5,093 bases of DNA, taken from NCBI GenBank assembly GCA_044464175.1, contig JBIQLO010000255.1, forward strand, positions 1-5,093, written 5' to 3'. The notes beneath the pieces were generated by a model. It did not search any database. It had not been told where the DNA came from and saw nothing but the letters and a program-made list of their open reading frames with translations. Within the stretch, counting starts at the first letter, position 1. Every line of letters begins with the position of its first letter. A program made the translations under genes and the position numbers. Origin of the DNA: JBIQLO01 sp044464175 (lineage in GTDB: Bacteria > Planctomycetota > Phycisphaerae > Tepidisphaerales > Tepidisphaeraceae). Positions 1 through 5,093 of this stretch are shown in pieces.

Positions 1-1
1 G

Positions 2-2140
2 GCCGCTCCCGTTTTGCGCGCCGCCGAGCCGCAACTGGCGGCTGTGGAAGAACTTAAGACCGAGGCATTCAAGGCCTTGCGCGGTGGTGATTTTGATCGC
101 AGCAACGCGCTCCTGGTCAAGGCCGCTTCGCTGACCAACGATCCGGCCCTCTCGCAGATCGCCACCTGGACCACCCAGTTCGAGCAGCAGCGCCAGGTTT
201 TCACCCAGCAGCGCCACAAGGAGTATCAAAAGGCCGTCGATGACGTGCAATTATTGCTCAAGCACCAGAAGCTCGACTACGCCCTGGACGTCGCCGCCCG
301 CGCCTTTCTTCTGGCTGACAACAAGGACCAGTTTCACGCCGAGACGTGGGTCAAGCAGTTGATTGACCAGGCCATCGAACGCGCCCAGCAGGATGAGAAG
401 CAGGAGCATTGGCTGCGGGCCCTGCGTCTCTACTCGGACTTGGCCGCTCTGGAACCGGCCAACGCGCAGTGGAAGGACCAGCTCAAGCTGGTCACCCGGC
501 GCATCCGCCTGCTGGCGACCTATGTGCCCGATGAGCTCAAGGCGCTTCAGAAAGCCGACGCCGGGGAACGCAAGGAAGTCGATGCCCTGCTTCACCCGGC
601 CACCCGCCCGGCCGACGCCGCCACCACCCAGCCGGCCGCGGAAGAGGCCGATGAAGGCTTCCACACCGACTGGCACGAAACCCTCAAGGGCATCCAGCTG
701 GACATGCTCTGGGATGCCCTGGTCGATGCCCAGCGCAACTACTGGCGCCCGGTCAATTACCGGGACCTGCTGCTGGGGGGCATTAAGGGGCTGCGCACCA
801 TTGCCACCACCAACGGGCTGGAAAAGAGCTTTCCGGGTCTGGCCGATTCCCGCCAGAAGGCCGACTTCCTGAGCGCCCTGGACCAGGCCGCCGACAGCGT
901 GCAGAAGGCCGCTTCTCCCAACGATCCGGCCCTGGTACGTTCGGTTCTTTCGCAGATGAAAAGCGCCAACGGGCGCACCGTGAAGCTGCCGGAGGAGGTC
1001 TGGGTCAGCGAGTTCGCCGACGGCGCGTTCGCCGAGCTGGACCCCTTCAGCAACATGATCTGGCCCAACGAGATTGAGGAATTCAACAAGACGACCCAGG
1101 GGGAATTCAGCGGGGTGGGGATTCAGATTCAAATGGACAAGGATGGGTCGCTGAAGGTGGTCAGCCCGCTGGAGGACACCCCCGCCTTCAAGGCCGGGAT
1201 CCAGGCCGGCGACATCATCACCCGCATCGACGGCAAGAGCGCCCGGGGCATCTCGCTGAATCAGGCGGTCCACACCATCACCGGGCCGGAAGGGACGCCC
1301 GTCATCCTGACCATCCGCCACTCGGACGGCGCGGTGCAGGATTACAGCATCGTGCGCAAGACGATCAAGGTCGCCTCGGTGAAAGGGTGGCGTCACCTGC
1401 CCGGCGGCGGGTGGGATTATTATGTCGATCCCCAGCGCAAGATCGGTTACCTGCGCATCACCAGCTTCAGCCGCTCCACCGGCGACGACCTGGCCAAGGC
1501 CGTCGACCAGATGAAGGCCGACGGCGCTCAGGGGTTGATCCTGGACCTGCGCTACAACCCCGGCGGGCTTCTGTCGGCCGCCACGGATGTCTGCGACAAG
1601 TTCCTCAGGAAGGGAGTCATCGTCTCCACCCGGCCGGATCGGGCCGATTCGCCCAACATGCGCACCCAGATCAGCGCCAAGAACGACGGCGATGAGTTCA
1701 CCGCCCCGATCGTCGTGCTGGTCAACCAGTATTCGGCCAGCGCCAGCGAGATCGTCTCCGGCGCGCTCAAGGATGACCAGCGGGCCCTGATCGTCGGCCA
1801 GCGCACCTTCGGCAAGGGGAGCGTGCAGATGCTCTTCCCGCTGGACGGGCGCCAGGCCTATCTCAAGCTGACGACCAGCCACTATTACCTGCCCAACGGC
1901 ACCTGCATCCACCGCGAAGAGAACTCCACCACCTGGGGCGTCGATCCTGACGTGAGCATCGAACTGACCCCCGAGCAGATGGGCGCCGCCATCGAAGCCC
2001 GCCAGCAACTGGACATCCTGCACGACCAGGCCGACGCCGAACCGACCACCCGCCCGACCAAGGGCCCCCTGCAAACCGACCCCCAACTCGCCGCCGCGCT
2101 GCTTCTGCTCCGCGTCCAACTGGCCGGGGCGCAGCTCTAG
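2..2140 (+). CDS. S41-family C-terminal processing protease with TPR-like N-terminus and PDZ domain (5' partial)
   Basis: This is a serine endopeptidase of the CtpA/Prc family, which trims or degrades envelope proteins in the periplasm. Residues are counted from the TTG at 14. Residues 8-170 are helical and TPR-like. Residues 194-215 are an Ala/Pro/Thr-rich linker. Residues 218-362 form the family's helical lead-in, including ELDPFSNM. The PDZ domain spans about 363-445 (GEFSGVGIQI). The protease core spans about 470-640, with DLRYNPGG at 511-518, SASASEI at 574-580 and FGKGSVQ at 599-605. The likely nucleophile is Ser576 and the general base Lys601; their 25-residue spacing matches Prc Ser430/Lys455, and Gln605 is also kept. 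The frame is open to the left edge with no stop, and no signal peptide is visible, so the TTG is probably internal and the real start lies upstream. The helical front part makes it longer than ordinary CtpA. The family call is secure; the substrate is unknown. Confidence 0.93.
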   Translation, partial: AAPVLRAAEPQLAAVEELKTEAFKALRGGDFDRSNALLVKAASLTNDPALSQIATWTTQFEQQRQVFTQQRHKEYQKAVDDVQLLLKHQKLDYALDVAARAFLLADNKDQFHAETWVKQLIDQAIERAQQDEKQEHWLRALRLYSDLAALEPANAQWKDQLKLVTRRIRLLATYVPDELKALQKADAGERKEVDALLHPATRPADAATTQPAAEEADEGFHTDWHETLKGIQLDMLWDALVDAQRNYWRPVNYRDLLLGGIKGLRTIATTNGLEKSFPGLADSRQKADFLSALDQAADSVQKAASPNDPALVRSVLSQMKSANGRTVKLPEEVWVSEFADGAFAELDPFSNMIWPNEIEEFNKTTQGEFSGVGIQIQMDKDGSLKVVSPLEDTPAFKAGIQAGDIITRIDGKSARGISLNQAVHTITGPEGTPVILTIRHSDGAVQDYSIVRKTIKVASVKGWRHLPGGGWDYYVDPQRKIGYLRITSFSRSTGDDLAKAVDQMKADGAQGLILDLRYNPGGLLSAATDVCDKFLRKGVIVSTRPDRADSPNMRTQISAKNDGDEFTAPIVVLVNQYSASASEIVSGALKDDQRALIVGQRTFGKGSVQMLFPLDGRQAYLKLTTSHYYLPNGTCIHREENSTTWGVDPDVSIELTPEQMGAAIEARQQLDILHDQADAEPTTRPTKGPLQTDPQLAAALLLLRVQLAGAQL

Positions 2141-2160
2141 CATCGGGCGCTTTGGACGGC

Positions 2161-2182
2161 CGCGTCGAGGCCCGTGGACGCG
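2161..2182 (+). terminator. weak stem-loop after the protease gene
   Basis: CGCGTC at 2161-2166 pairs perfectly with GACGCG at 2177-2182 across a 10-base loop, starting 21 bases after the protease stop codon. No T-run follows, so it is not a classic intrinsic terminator. It could end transcription with other factors, protect the 3' end, or be chance in GC-rich DNA. Confidence 0.2.
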
Positions 2183-2239
2183 CTTCAACGCAGATTACCT
2201 TCAGTGATGGAGGGGACGCACCGGTGGATCCGGGTCGGC

Positions 2240-2271
2240 AAGGATGCGGGATATCCTTATGCGCCTCCCGC
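2240..2271. other. two mutually exclusive hairpins in the convergent spacer
   Basis: AAGGAT (2240-2245) can pair with ATCCTT (2253-2258) across a 7-base loop. Alternatively, GCGGGA (2246-2251) can pair with TCCCGC (2266-2271). The two structures share bases. They lie between the convergent 3' ends of the protease and isomerase genes, downstream of both, so either could help end transcription from one or both sides. Neither has a T-run. Confidence 0.15.
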
Positions 2272-2314
2272 GACATGCGCGTCTATCCGTCGCCGAATCT
2301 CCAATCCATTCAAT

Positions 2315-3181
2315 TCAAACAAACCGCCCGCAGGCCGAGACGATCTTTTTTAGATACGCCTCCTGATCCATTCCCCAGTATTCCTCGCTGAAAATCTCCA
2401 CCTCGTTGAGCCCCGCGAACCCGCCCGCCTCCATCCACCGGCGAATTTGCTGGATGTCGATGCACCCATCCCCCATCAGTCCCCGGTCCGTCAGCAGGTG
2501 CCGCGTGTTCACCCGCCAGTCGCATACATGGAATCCGAACAGGCGATTGTCTCGCCCGGCCAGCGCGATCTCCTGTTCCAAATCCGCATCCCACCAGTCG
2601 TGATACACATCCACCGCAACCCCCACCAGGGGGTGGTCCAGCGCCTGCCAGAGAGTCCGCGCCTCCCGCATCCGGTTGATGCAGCTCTTATCGCCCGCGT
2701 ACATCGGATGCAGCGGCTCGATCGCCAGCTTCACCCCGCATCCCTCCGCCGCCGGCAGCAACGCCGCGATCGCCCCCTCCACCTGCCAACGCGCTTTGCC
2801 CAGGGGCAGGCCCGGCTCCGCCCCCACCACCAGCACCACCATCTCCGCCCCGATCGCCGCCGCCTCGTCCAGGCAGCGTCGATTCTCCTCCAGCGCCGCC
2901 GCGCGCTGCGCGGCATCGCTGGAGACAAAGAACCCGCCGCGCACCAGCGACGGCACCTTCAGCCCCGAGGCCCGCAGCAGCCGCGCCGACGCCTCCAGGC
3001 CCGTCTCGGCGATCAGGTGCCGCCAGACGCAAATCCCTCCCACCCCCGCCGCCGAATACGCCTCGACGCACTGCTGCAGCGACCAGGGCCGGTTCGTCTG
3101 CGTATGAATCGCGCACCGGTCCAGGGCGACCCCATTCGCTCCGCTTCGGCGCTGCGCTGCCGCGTCGCTGCGTCGCTTCAT
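2315..3181 (-). CDS. Sugar phosphate isomerase/epimerase (xylose isomerase-like TIM barrel), 288 aa
   Basis: This is a single-domain, metal-dependent TIM barrel of the AP-endonuclease-2/xylose-isomerase-like family, probably cytoplasmic, which isomerises or epimerises sugars and keto-sugars. Barrel strands and likely metal ligands appear in order: AIHTQTNRPW at 24-33, IEPLHP at 154-159 (Glu155, His158), VDVYHDWWD at 190-198 (Asp191, His194), FHVCDW at 217-222 (His218) and EVEIFS at 260-265 (Glu262). MGDG at 236-239 is also typical. The start at 3181 is set by a GGAGGT six bases upstream and by the ATGA overlap with the oxidoreductase stop. The reading frame stays open a further 32 codons upstream, but that part lies within the oxidoreductase coding region. 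No ATG, GTG or TTG occurs in the next 25 codons, so the Arg/Ala-rich first 20 residues appear to be translated. Pairing with a Gfo/Idh/MocA gene suggests the two act on successive intermediates. The family is clear; the exact reaction and substrate are not. Confidence 0.9.
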   Translation of the reverse strand: MKRRSDAAAQRRSGANGVALDRCAIHTQTNRPWSLQQCVEAYSAAGVGGICVWRHLIAETGLEASARLLRASGLKVPSLVRGGFFVSSDAAQRAAALEENRRCLDEAAAIGAEMVVLVVGAEPGLPLGKARWQVEGAIAALLPAAEGCGVKLAIEPLHPMYAGDKSCINRMREARTLWQALDHPLVGVAVDVYHDWWDADLEQEIALAGRDNRLFGFHVCDWRVNTRHLLTDRGLMGDGCIDIQQIRRWMEAGGFAGLNEVEIFSEEYWGMDQEAYLKKIVSACGRFV

Positions 3182-4350
3182 CCCTCCACCTCCATCCACC
3201 GCTTCTCGCGCCAGCTTTTCATCCCCAGCTCCGCCAGTTGCACGCCCCGGGCCCCCTCGCGCAAGGTGTGGGCCCACGGCTCATCCAGCGCCACGTGCCG
3301 CAGAAACAATTCCCACTGAATCTTGAACGCATTGTCGTACGTCACCGCGCTGGGCACCTTCTGCCAGCCCCCGAAGAAGTCGATCGGCTGCTCCACATCC
3401 GGGTTCCAGACCGGCCGGGGCGTCTCCGAAAGATGCTGCACGTACACCTCGCGCAGCCCCGCCACCGCGCTGCCATGTGTGCCGTCCACCTGCACCGTCA
3501 GCAGGTCATCCCGCCGCACGCGCGTGCACCAGCTTGAATTGAACTGGCAGGTGATGCCGTTTTCCAGAAGGAAGATCGCATAGGCCGAATCATCCGCCGT
3601 GGCGGCGTACGGCTTCCCCCGCTCATCCACGCGCTGTGGCAGACCGACCTCGCCATGCGCCACCAGCGACTTGATCGGCCCGAAGACGTTGCCGATCAGG
3701 TAGTGCCAGTGGCAGAACATGTCGATCATGATCCCGCCCCCTTCCTGCGCACGGTAGTTCCAGCTGGGGCGCTGGGCCGGCTGGTCGGCCACGTCCCCGG
3801 CGAAGACCCAGTAGCCGAATTCCCCGCGCACCGACAGGATTTTGCCGAAGAACCCCTGCTGTTGAAGCATCTTGAGCTTGCGAAATCCCGGCAGCCAGAG
3901 CTTGTCCTGAACCACGCCGTTTTTCAATCCCGCCCGCTCCGCCTTTTCCGCCAGGGAAAACGCCGCCAGGCTGGTGGTGGCCGTCGGCTTCTCGCAGTAG
4001 ATCGCCTTGCCCGCGTTGATGGCCATCTCCACGAACTCAATCCGCTGCAGCGTGCCCGAGGCGTCGAAGAAAACCTCATAATCGCCGTGCCTGCCGTCCA
4101 GCGCTCCCTGTACGTCGGTTGTGTACTTCAGCGGACGTCCCAGCAGCGGCGGCCCATACTGCTCCGCCAGCGCCTTGAGCTTGCTTTCATTTCGCCCGGT
4201 GAGAATCGGATCGGGCATGAGCGTCAGGTCATCGTTGACCCGAATCCCGCCCTGTTTCATGATGGCCAGGATCGAGCGGGCCAGATGCTGGTTGGTGCCC
4301 ATGCGTCCGGTGACGCCGTTCAGGATGATGCCGATGCGGCGCTGCGTCAT
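3178..4350 (-). CDS. Gfo/Idh/MocA-family oxidoreductase, 390 aa
   Basis: This is an NAD(P)-dependent dehydrogenase of the glucose-fructose oxidoreductase/inositol dehydrogenase/MocA family, which oxidises a sugar, cyclitol or related hydroxyl to a ketone, probably in the cytoplasm. No signal peptide is visible. The N-terminal Rossmann fold begins at once with RIGIILNGVTGRMG (5-18), a variant glycine-rich nucleotide loop. YCEKP at 118-122 carries the family's catalytic lysine, Lys121. The C-terminal substrate domain has GGIMIDMFCH at 205-214, giving the GGxxxDxxxH motif with Asp210 and His214. NSSWCTRVRRDD (271-282) and DGTHGSAVAG (289-298) look like subfamily motifs. The start at 4350 follows AGGAGG with seven bases between. 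The frame stays open upstream to 4959, but that stretch is antisense to the divergent lyase and should not be annotated. It is the first gene of a two-gene operon. The substrate is unknown. Confidence 0.92.
   Translation of the reverse strand: MTQRRIGIILNGVTGRMGTNQHLARSILAIMKQGGIRVNDDLTLMPDPILTGRNESKLKALAEQYGPPLLGRPLKYTTDVQGALDGRHGDYEVFFDASGTLQRIEFVEMAINAGKAIYCEKPTATTSLAAFSLAEKAERAGLKNGVVQDKLWLPGFRKLKMLQQQGFFGKILSVRGEFGYWVFAGDVADQPAQRPSWNYRAQEGGGIMIDMFCHWHYLIGNVFGPIKSLVAHGEVGLPQRVDERGKPYAATADDSAYAIFLLENGITCQFNSSWCTRVRRDDLLTVQVDGTHGSAVAGLREVYVQHLSETPRPVWNPDVEQPIDFFGGWQKVPSAVTYDNAFKIQWELFLRHVALDEPWAHTLREGARGVQLAELGMKSWREKRWMEVEG
3188..3193 (-). promoter_or_regulatory. Shine-Dalgarno of the isomerase gene, inside the oxidoreductase 3' end
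   Basis: The minus strand reads GGAGGT six bases before the ATG at 3181. These bases also encode part of the last residues (MEVEG) of the upstream oxidoreductase. With the ATGA stop/start overlap, this supports translational coupling and decides the isomerase start. Confidence 0.8.
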
Positions 4351-4357
4351 GTCAAAA

Positions 4358-4363
4358 CCTCCT
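4358..4363 (-). promoter_or_regulatory. Shine-Dalgarno of the oxidoreductase gene
   Basis: The minus strand reads AGGAGG, then seven bases, then the ATG at 4350. This is a near-ideal site. It fixes the start and rules out the long upstream extension of the frame, which has no comparable signal. Confidence 0.85.
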
Positions 4364-4378
4364 GTGATGAGGCCGGCT

Positions 4379-4384
4379 AGAATA
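4379..4384 (-). promoter_or_regulatory. possible -10 box for the oxidoreductase-isomerase operon
   Basis: The minus strand reads TATTCT, four of six matches to TATAAT. It would place the transcript start near 4372 and give a leader of about 22 bases that contains the Shine-Dalgarno. No convincing -35 box is seen at the usual distance. The box overlaps the short inverted repeat GCTAGAATAGC (4376-4386). Confidence 0.3.
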
Positions 4385-4407
4385 GCAGACCCCGGCGGAT
4401 TCTCCCA

Positions 4408-4413
4408 TACAAT
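4408..4413 (+). promoter_or_regulatory. -10 box (TACAAT) for a likely leaderless transcript of the DapA-like gene
   Basis: TACAAT matches TATAAT at five of six positions and ends six bases before the ATG at 4420, so transcription should begin at or next to the start codon. The bases between are GCCCCC, and no purine-rich ribosome site lies upstream, which fits a leaderless mRNA. A -35 box is not evident; the bases at the right distance (GCAGAC, 4385-4390) match poorly. Confidence 0.5.
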
Positions 4414-4419
4414 GCCCCC

Positions 4420-5093
4420 ATGAGCATCGAACACCTCCTGGCCCGAAAGGAGCCCGGCCGCCGCCCCCACGGGATGGCGGCGCTCCTCCTGCCCTTCCAG
4501 GCCGACGGCCGCATCGCCGTCGAGGCGTTTCAGGATTGCCTCCGCCGCACGGCCGAGGCGGGCCTGACGCCCGCGGTCAACATGGACACCGGCTACGCCA
4601 ACTACCTCACCGACGCCGAGGCCGACCAGGTGCTCGACTGGACGCGGGCGGCGCTGGGACAACACCCCTTTGTGGCCGGGGCCTATATCGAGGGACGGGA
4701 AGGGGAGGTGGTCGCGCTCTACCGCCGGCGCATGGATGCCATCGTCCAGCGCGGCGGCACTCCCATCCTCTTTCAGTCTGCCCGCCTTCACCCCCTCACG
4801 GCCGCGCAGAAGGTGAAAACCTACGCCGACATCTGTCGCGGCTACGAGCGGGTAATCGGCTTTGAGCTGGGCAAGGTCTTCGCCCCCAACGGGGAGATCT
4901 GGGATGAGGAGACATTCAGGGGCATGCTGGAGATCCCCGAACTCAAGGGCGCCAAGCATTCCAGCCTCGACCGGCTGATCGAACTGGATCGGCTGGCGAT
5001 GCGCGACCGCCTTCGCCCCGACTTCCGCATCTACACCGGCAACGACTGGGGCATCGACATGATCGAATACGGCAGCGATTACCTGCTGGGCCT
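4420..5093 (+). CDS. DapA-like (dihydrodipicolinate synthase superfamily) TIM-barrel lyase/aldolase, 3' partial
   Basis: The frame is open from the ATG at 4420 to the right edge (224 codons), so the C-terminus is missing. It reads as a class I, Schiff-base TIM barrel of the DHDPS/N-acetylneuraminate lyase superfamily. Strand 1 is MAALLLPF (19-26). VNMDTGY (53-59) lies where DapA has its TTGE loop. GAKHSS (177-182) holds the likely Schiff-base lysine, Lys179. IYTGNDW (204-210) matches the following strand. In place of the DapA YNxP tyrosine and nearby arginine it has FELGKVFAPN (148-157), so true dihydrodipicolinate synthase activity is unlikely. An aldolase, dehydratase or hydrolase acting on a sugar-derived keto acid fits better. 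From memory, motifs such as ELGxxFxP and YTGxDW resemble the DUF993 group, often found with Gfo/Idh and isomerase genes; a profile search is needed to confirm this. No Shine-Dalgarno precedes it. It is transcribed divergently from the oxidoreductase-isomerase operon. Confidence 0.85.
   Translation, partial: MSIEHLLARKEPGRRPHGMAALLLPFQADGRIAVEAFQDCLRRTAEAGLTPAVNMDTGYANYLTDAEADQVLDWTRAALGQHPFVAGAYIEGREGEVVALYRRRMDAIVQRGGTPILFQSARLHPLTAAQKVKTYADICRGYERVIGFELGKVFAPNGEIWDEETFRGMLEIPELKGAKHSSLDRLIELDRLAMRDRLRPDFRIYTGNDWGIDMIEYGSDYLLG

Larger units (their letters stand above)
4351..4419. promoter_or_regulatory. 69-bp divergent control region
   Basis: This spacer must hold the promoters of both the minus-strand operon and the plus-strand lyase. 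It contains the minus-strand Shine-Dalgarno, candidate -10 boxes for both directions (4379-4384 and 4408-4413), and a small perfect inverted repeat, GCTA-GAA-TAGC (4376-4386), which could be a regulator half-site pair or chance. The room is so short that one bound protein could control both directions. Confidence 0.55.

Noticed and set aside
14..16. TTG at 14 as the true start of the protease.
   Set aside because: The frame is open to the window's left edge, no ribosome site is seen, and a secreted protease should have a signal peptide before this point.
251..2188. A 645-codon open frame on the minus strand opposite the protease gene.
   Set aside because: It lies antisense to a clearly recognised S41 protease. 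Its product is a Gly/Val/Leu/Asp-rich string without domains, and GC-rich codons on one strand commonly keep such a frame open.
2141..2314. Possible small gene, tRNA or riboswitch in the convergent spacer.
   Set aside because: I see no tRNA-like cloverleaf, no conserved riboswitch core and no short frame with a ribosome site. Only weak hairpins are present.
2447..3319. A 290-codon plus-strand frame opposite the isomerase.
   Set aside because: The product is dominated by Arg, Pro, Gln and His with no motif. The opposite strand encodes a conserved TIM barrel with a proper ribosome site.
3655..4380. A 241-codon plus-strand frame opposite the oxidoreductase.
   Set aside because: It is a shadow frame: low-complexity Arg/Val/Leu/His product, antisense to a recognised Gfo/Idh/MocA gene.
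4536..4865. A 109-codon plus-strand frame inside the DapA-like gene.
   Set aside because: It is shifted relative to the true frame from 4420, which shows superfamily motifs throughout. The alternative product is an Arg/Gly/Pro/His-rich string.
4351..4959. Upstream extension of the oxidoreductase frame (593 codons in total if read from 4959).
   Set aside because: The added part has no recognisable fold, is antisense to the DapA-like gene, and the Rossmann motif begins right after the well-sited ATG at 4350.

Overview
The window is GC-rich, gene-dense bacterial DNA holding four protein genes and no sign of RNA genes, mobile elements or CRISPR. The proline/threonine/arginine/alanine-rich spacers in the first protein (PATRP- and TTRP-type strings) are a habit I associate with Planctomycetota, especially Phycisphaerae. 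That lineage guess is an inference from style, not from a marker gene.

Layout. Positions 2-2140 (+) hold a large S41-family (C-terminal processing) protease with a helical, TPR-like front part, a PDZ domain and an intact Ser-Lys catalytic pair. Its true start lies left of the window. A 174-bp convergent spacer (2141-2314) with only weak hairpins follows. Positions 2315-3181 (-) hold a sugar phosphate isomerase/epimerase-type TIM barrel, and positions 3178-4350 (-) a Gfo/Idh/MocA oxidoreductase. These two form a tight operon: the oxidoreductase is first, and its stop overlaps the isomerase start in an ATGA. After a 69-bp divergent control region, a DapA-like (dihydrodipicolinate synthase superfamily) TIM-barrel lyase begins at 4420 (+) and runs off the right edge.

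How the genes fit together. The oxidoreductase, the isomerase and the divergent Schiff-base lyase look like one small catabolic module: NAD(P)-linked oxidation of a sugar, cyclitol or sugar acid, isomerisation or epimerisation of the keto product, then aldol cleavage or dehydration. The substrate cannot be read from the sequence. The lyase keeps the Schiff-base lysine position but lacks the tyrosine and arginine of true DapA, so it should not be called a lysine-biosynthesis enzyme. The protease is a separate transcription unit, probably acting in envelope protein quality control or processing.

Regulation. Both minus-strand genes have strong Shine-Dalgarno sequences that fix their starts at 4350 and 3181. 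The plus-strand lyase has none. Instead, a TACAAT box sits six bases before its ATG, the arrangement expected of a leaderless transcript.
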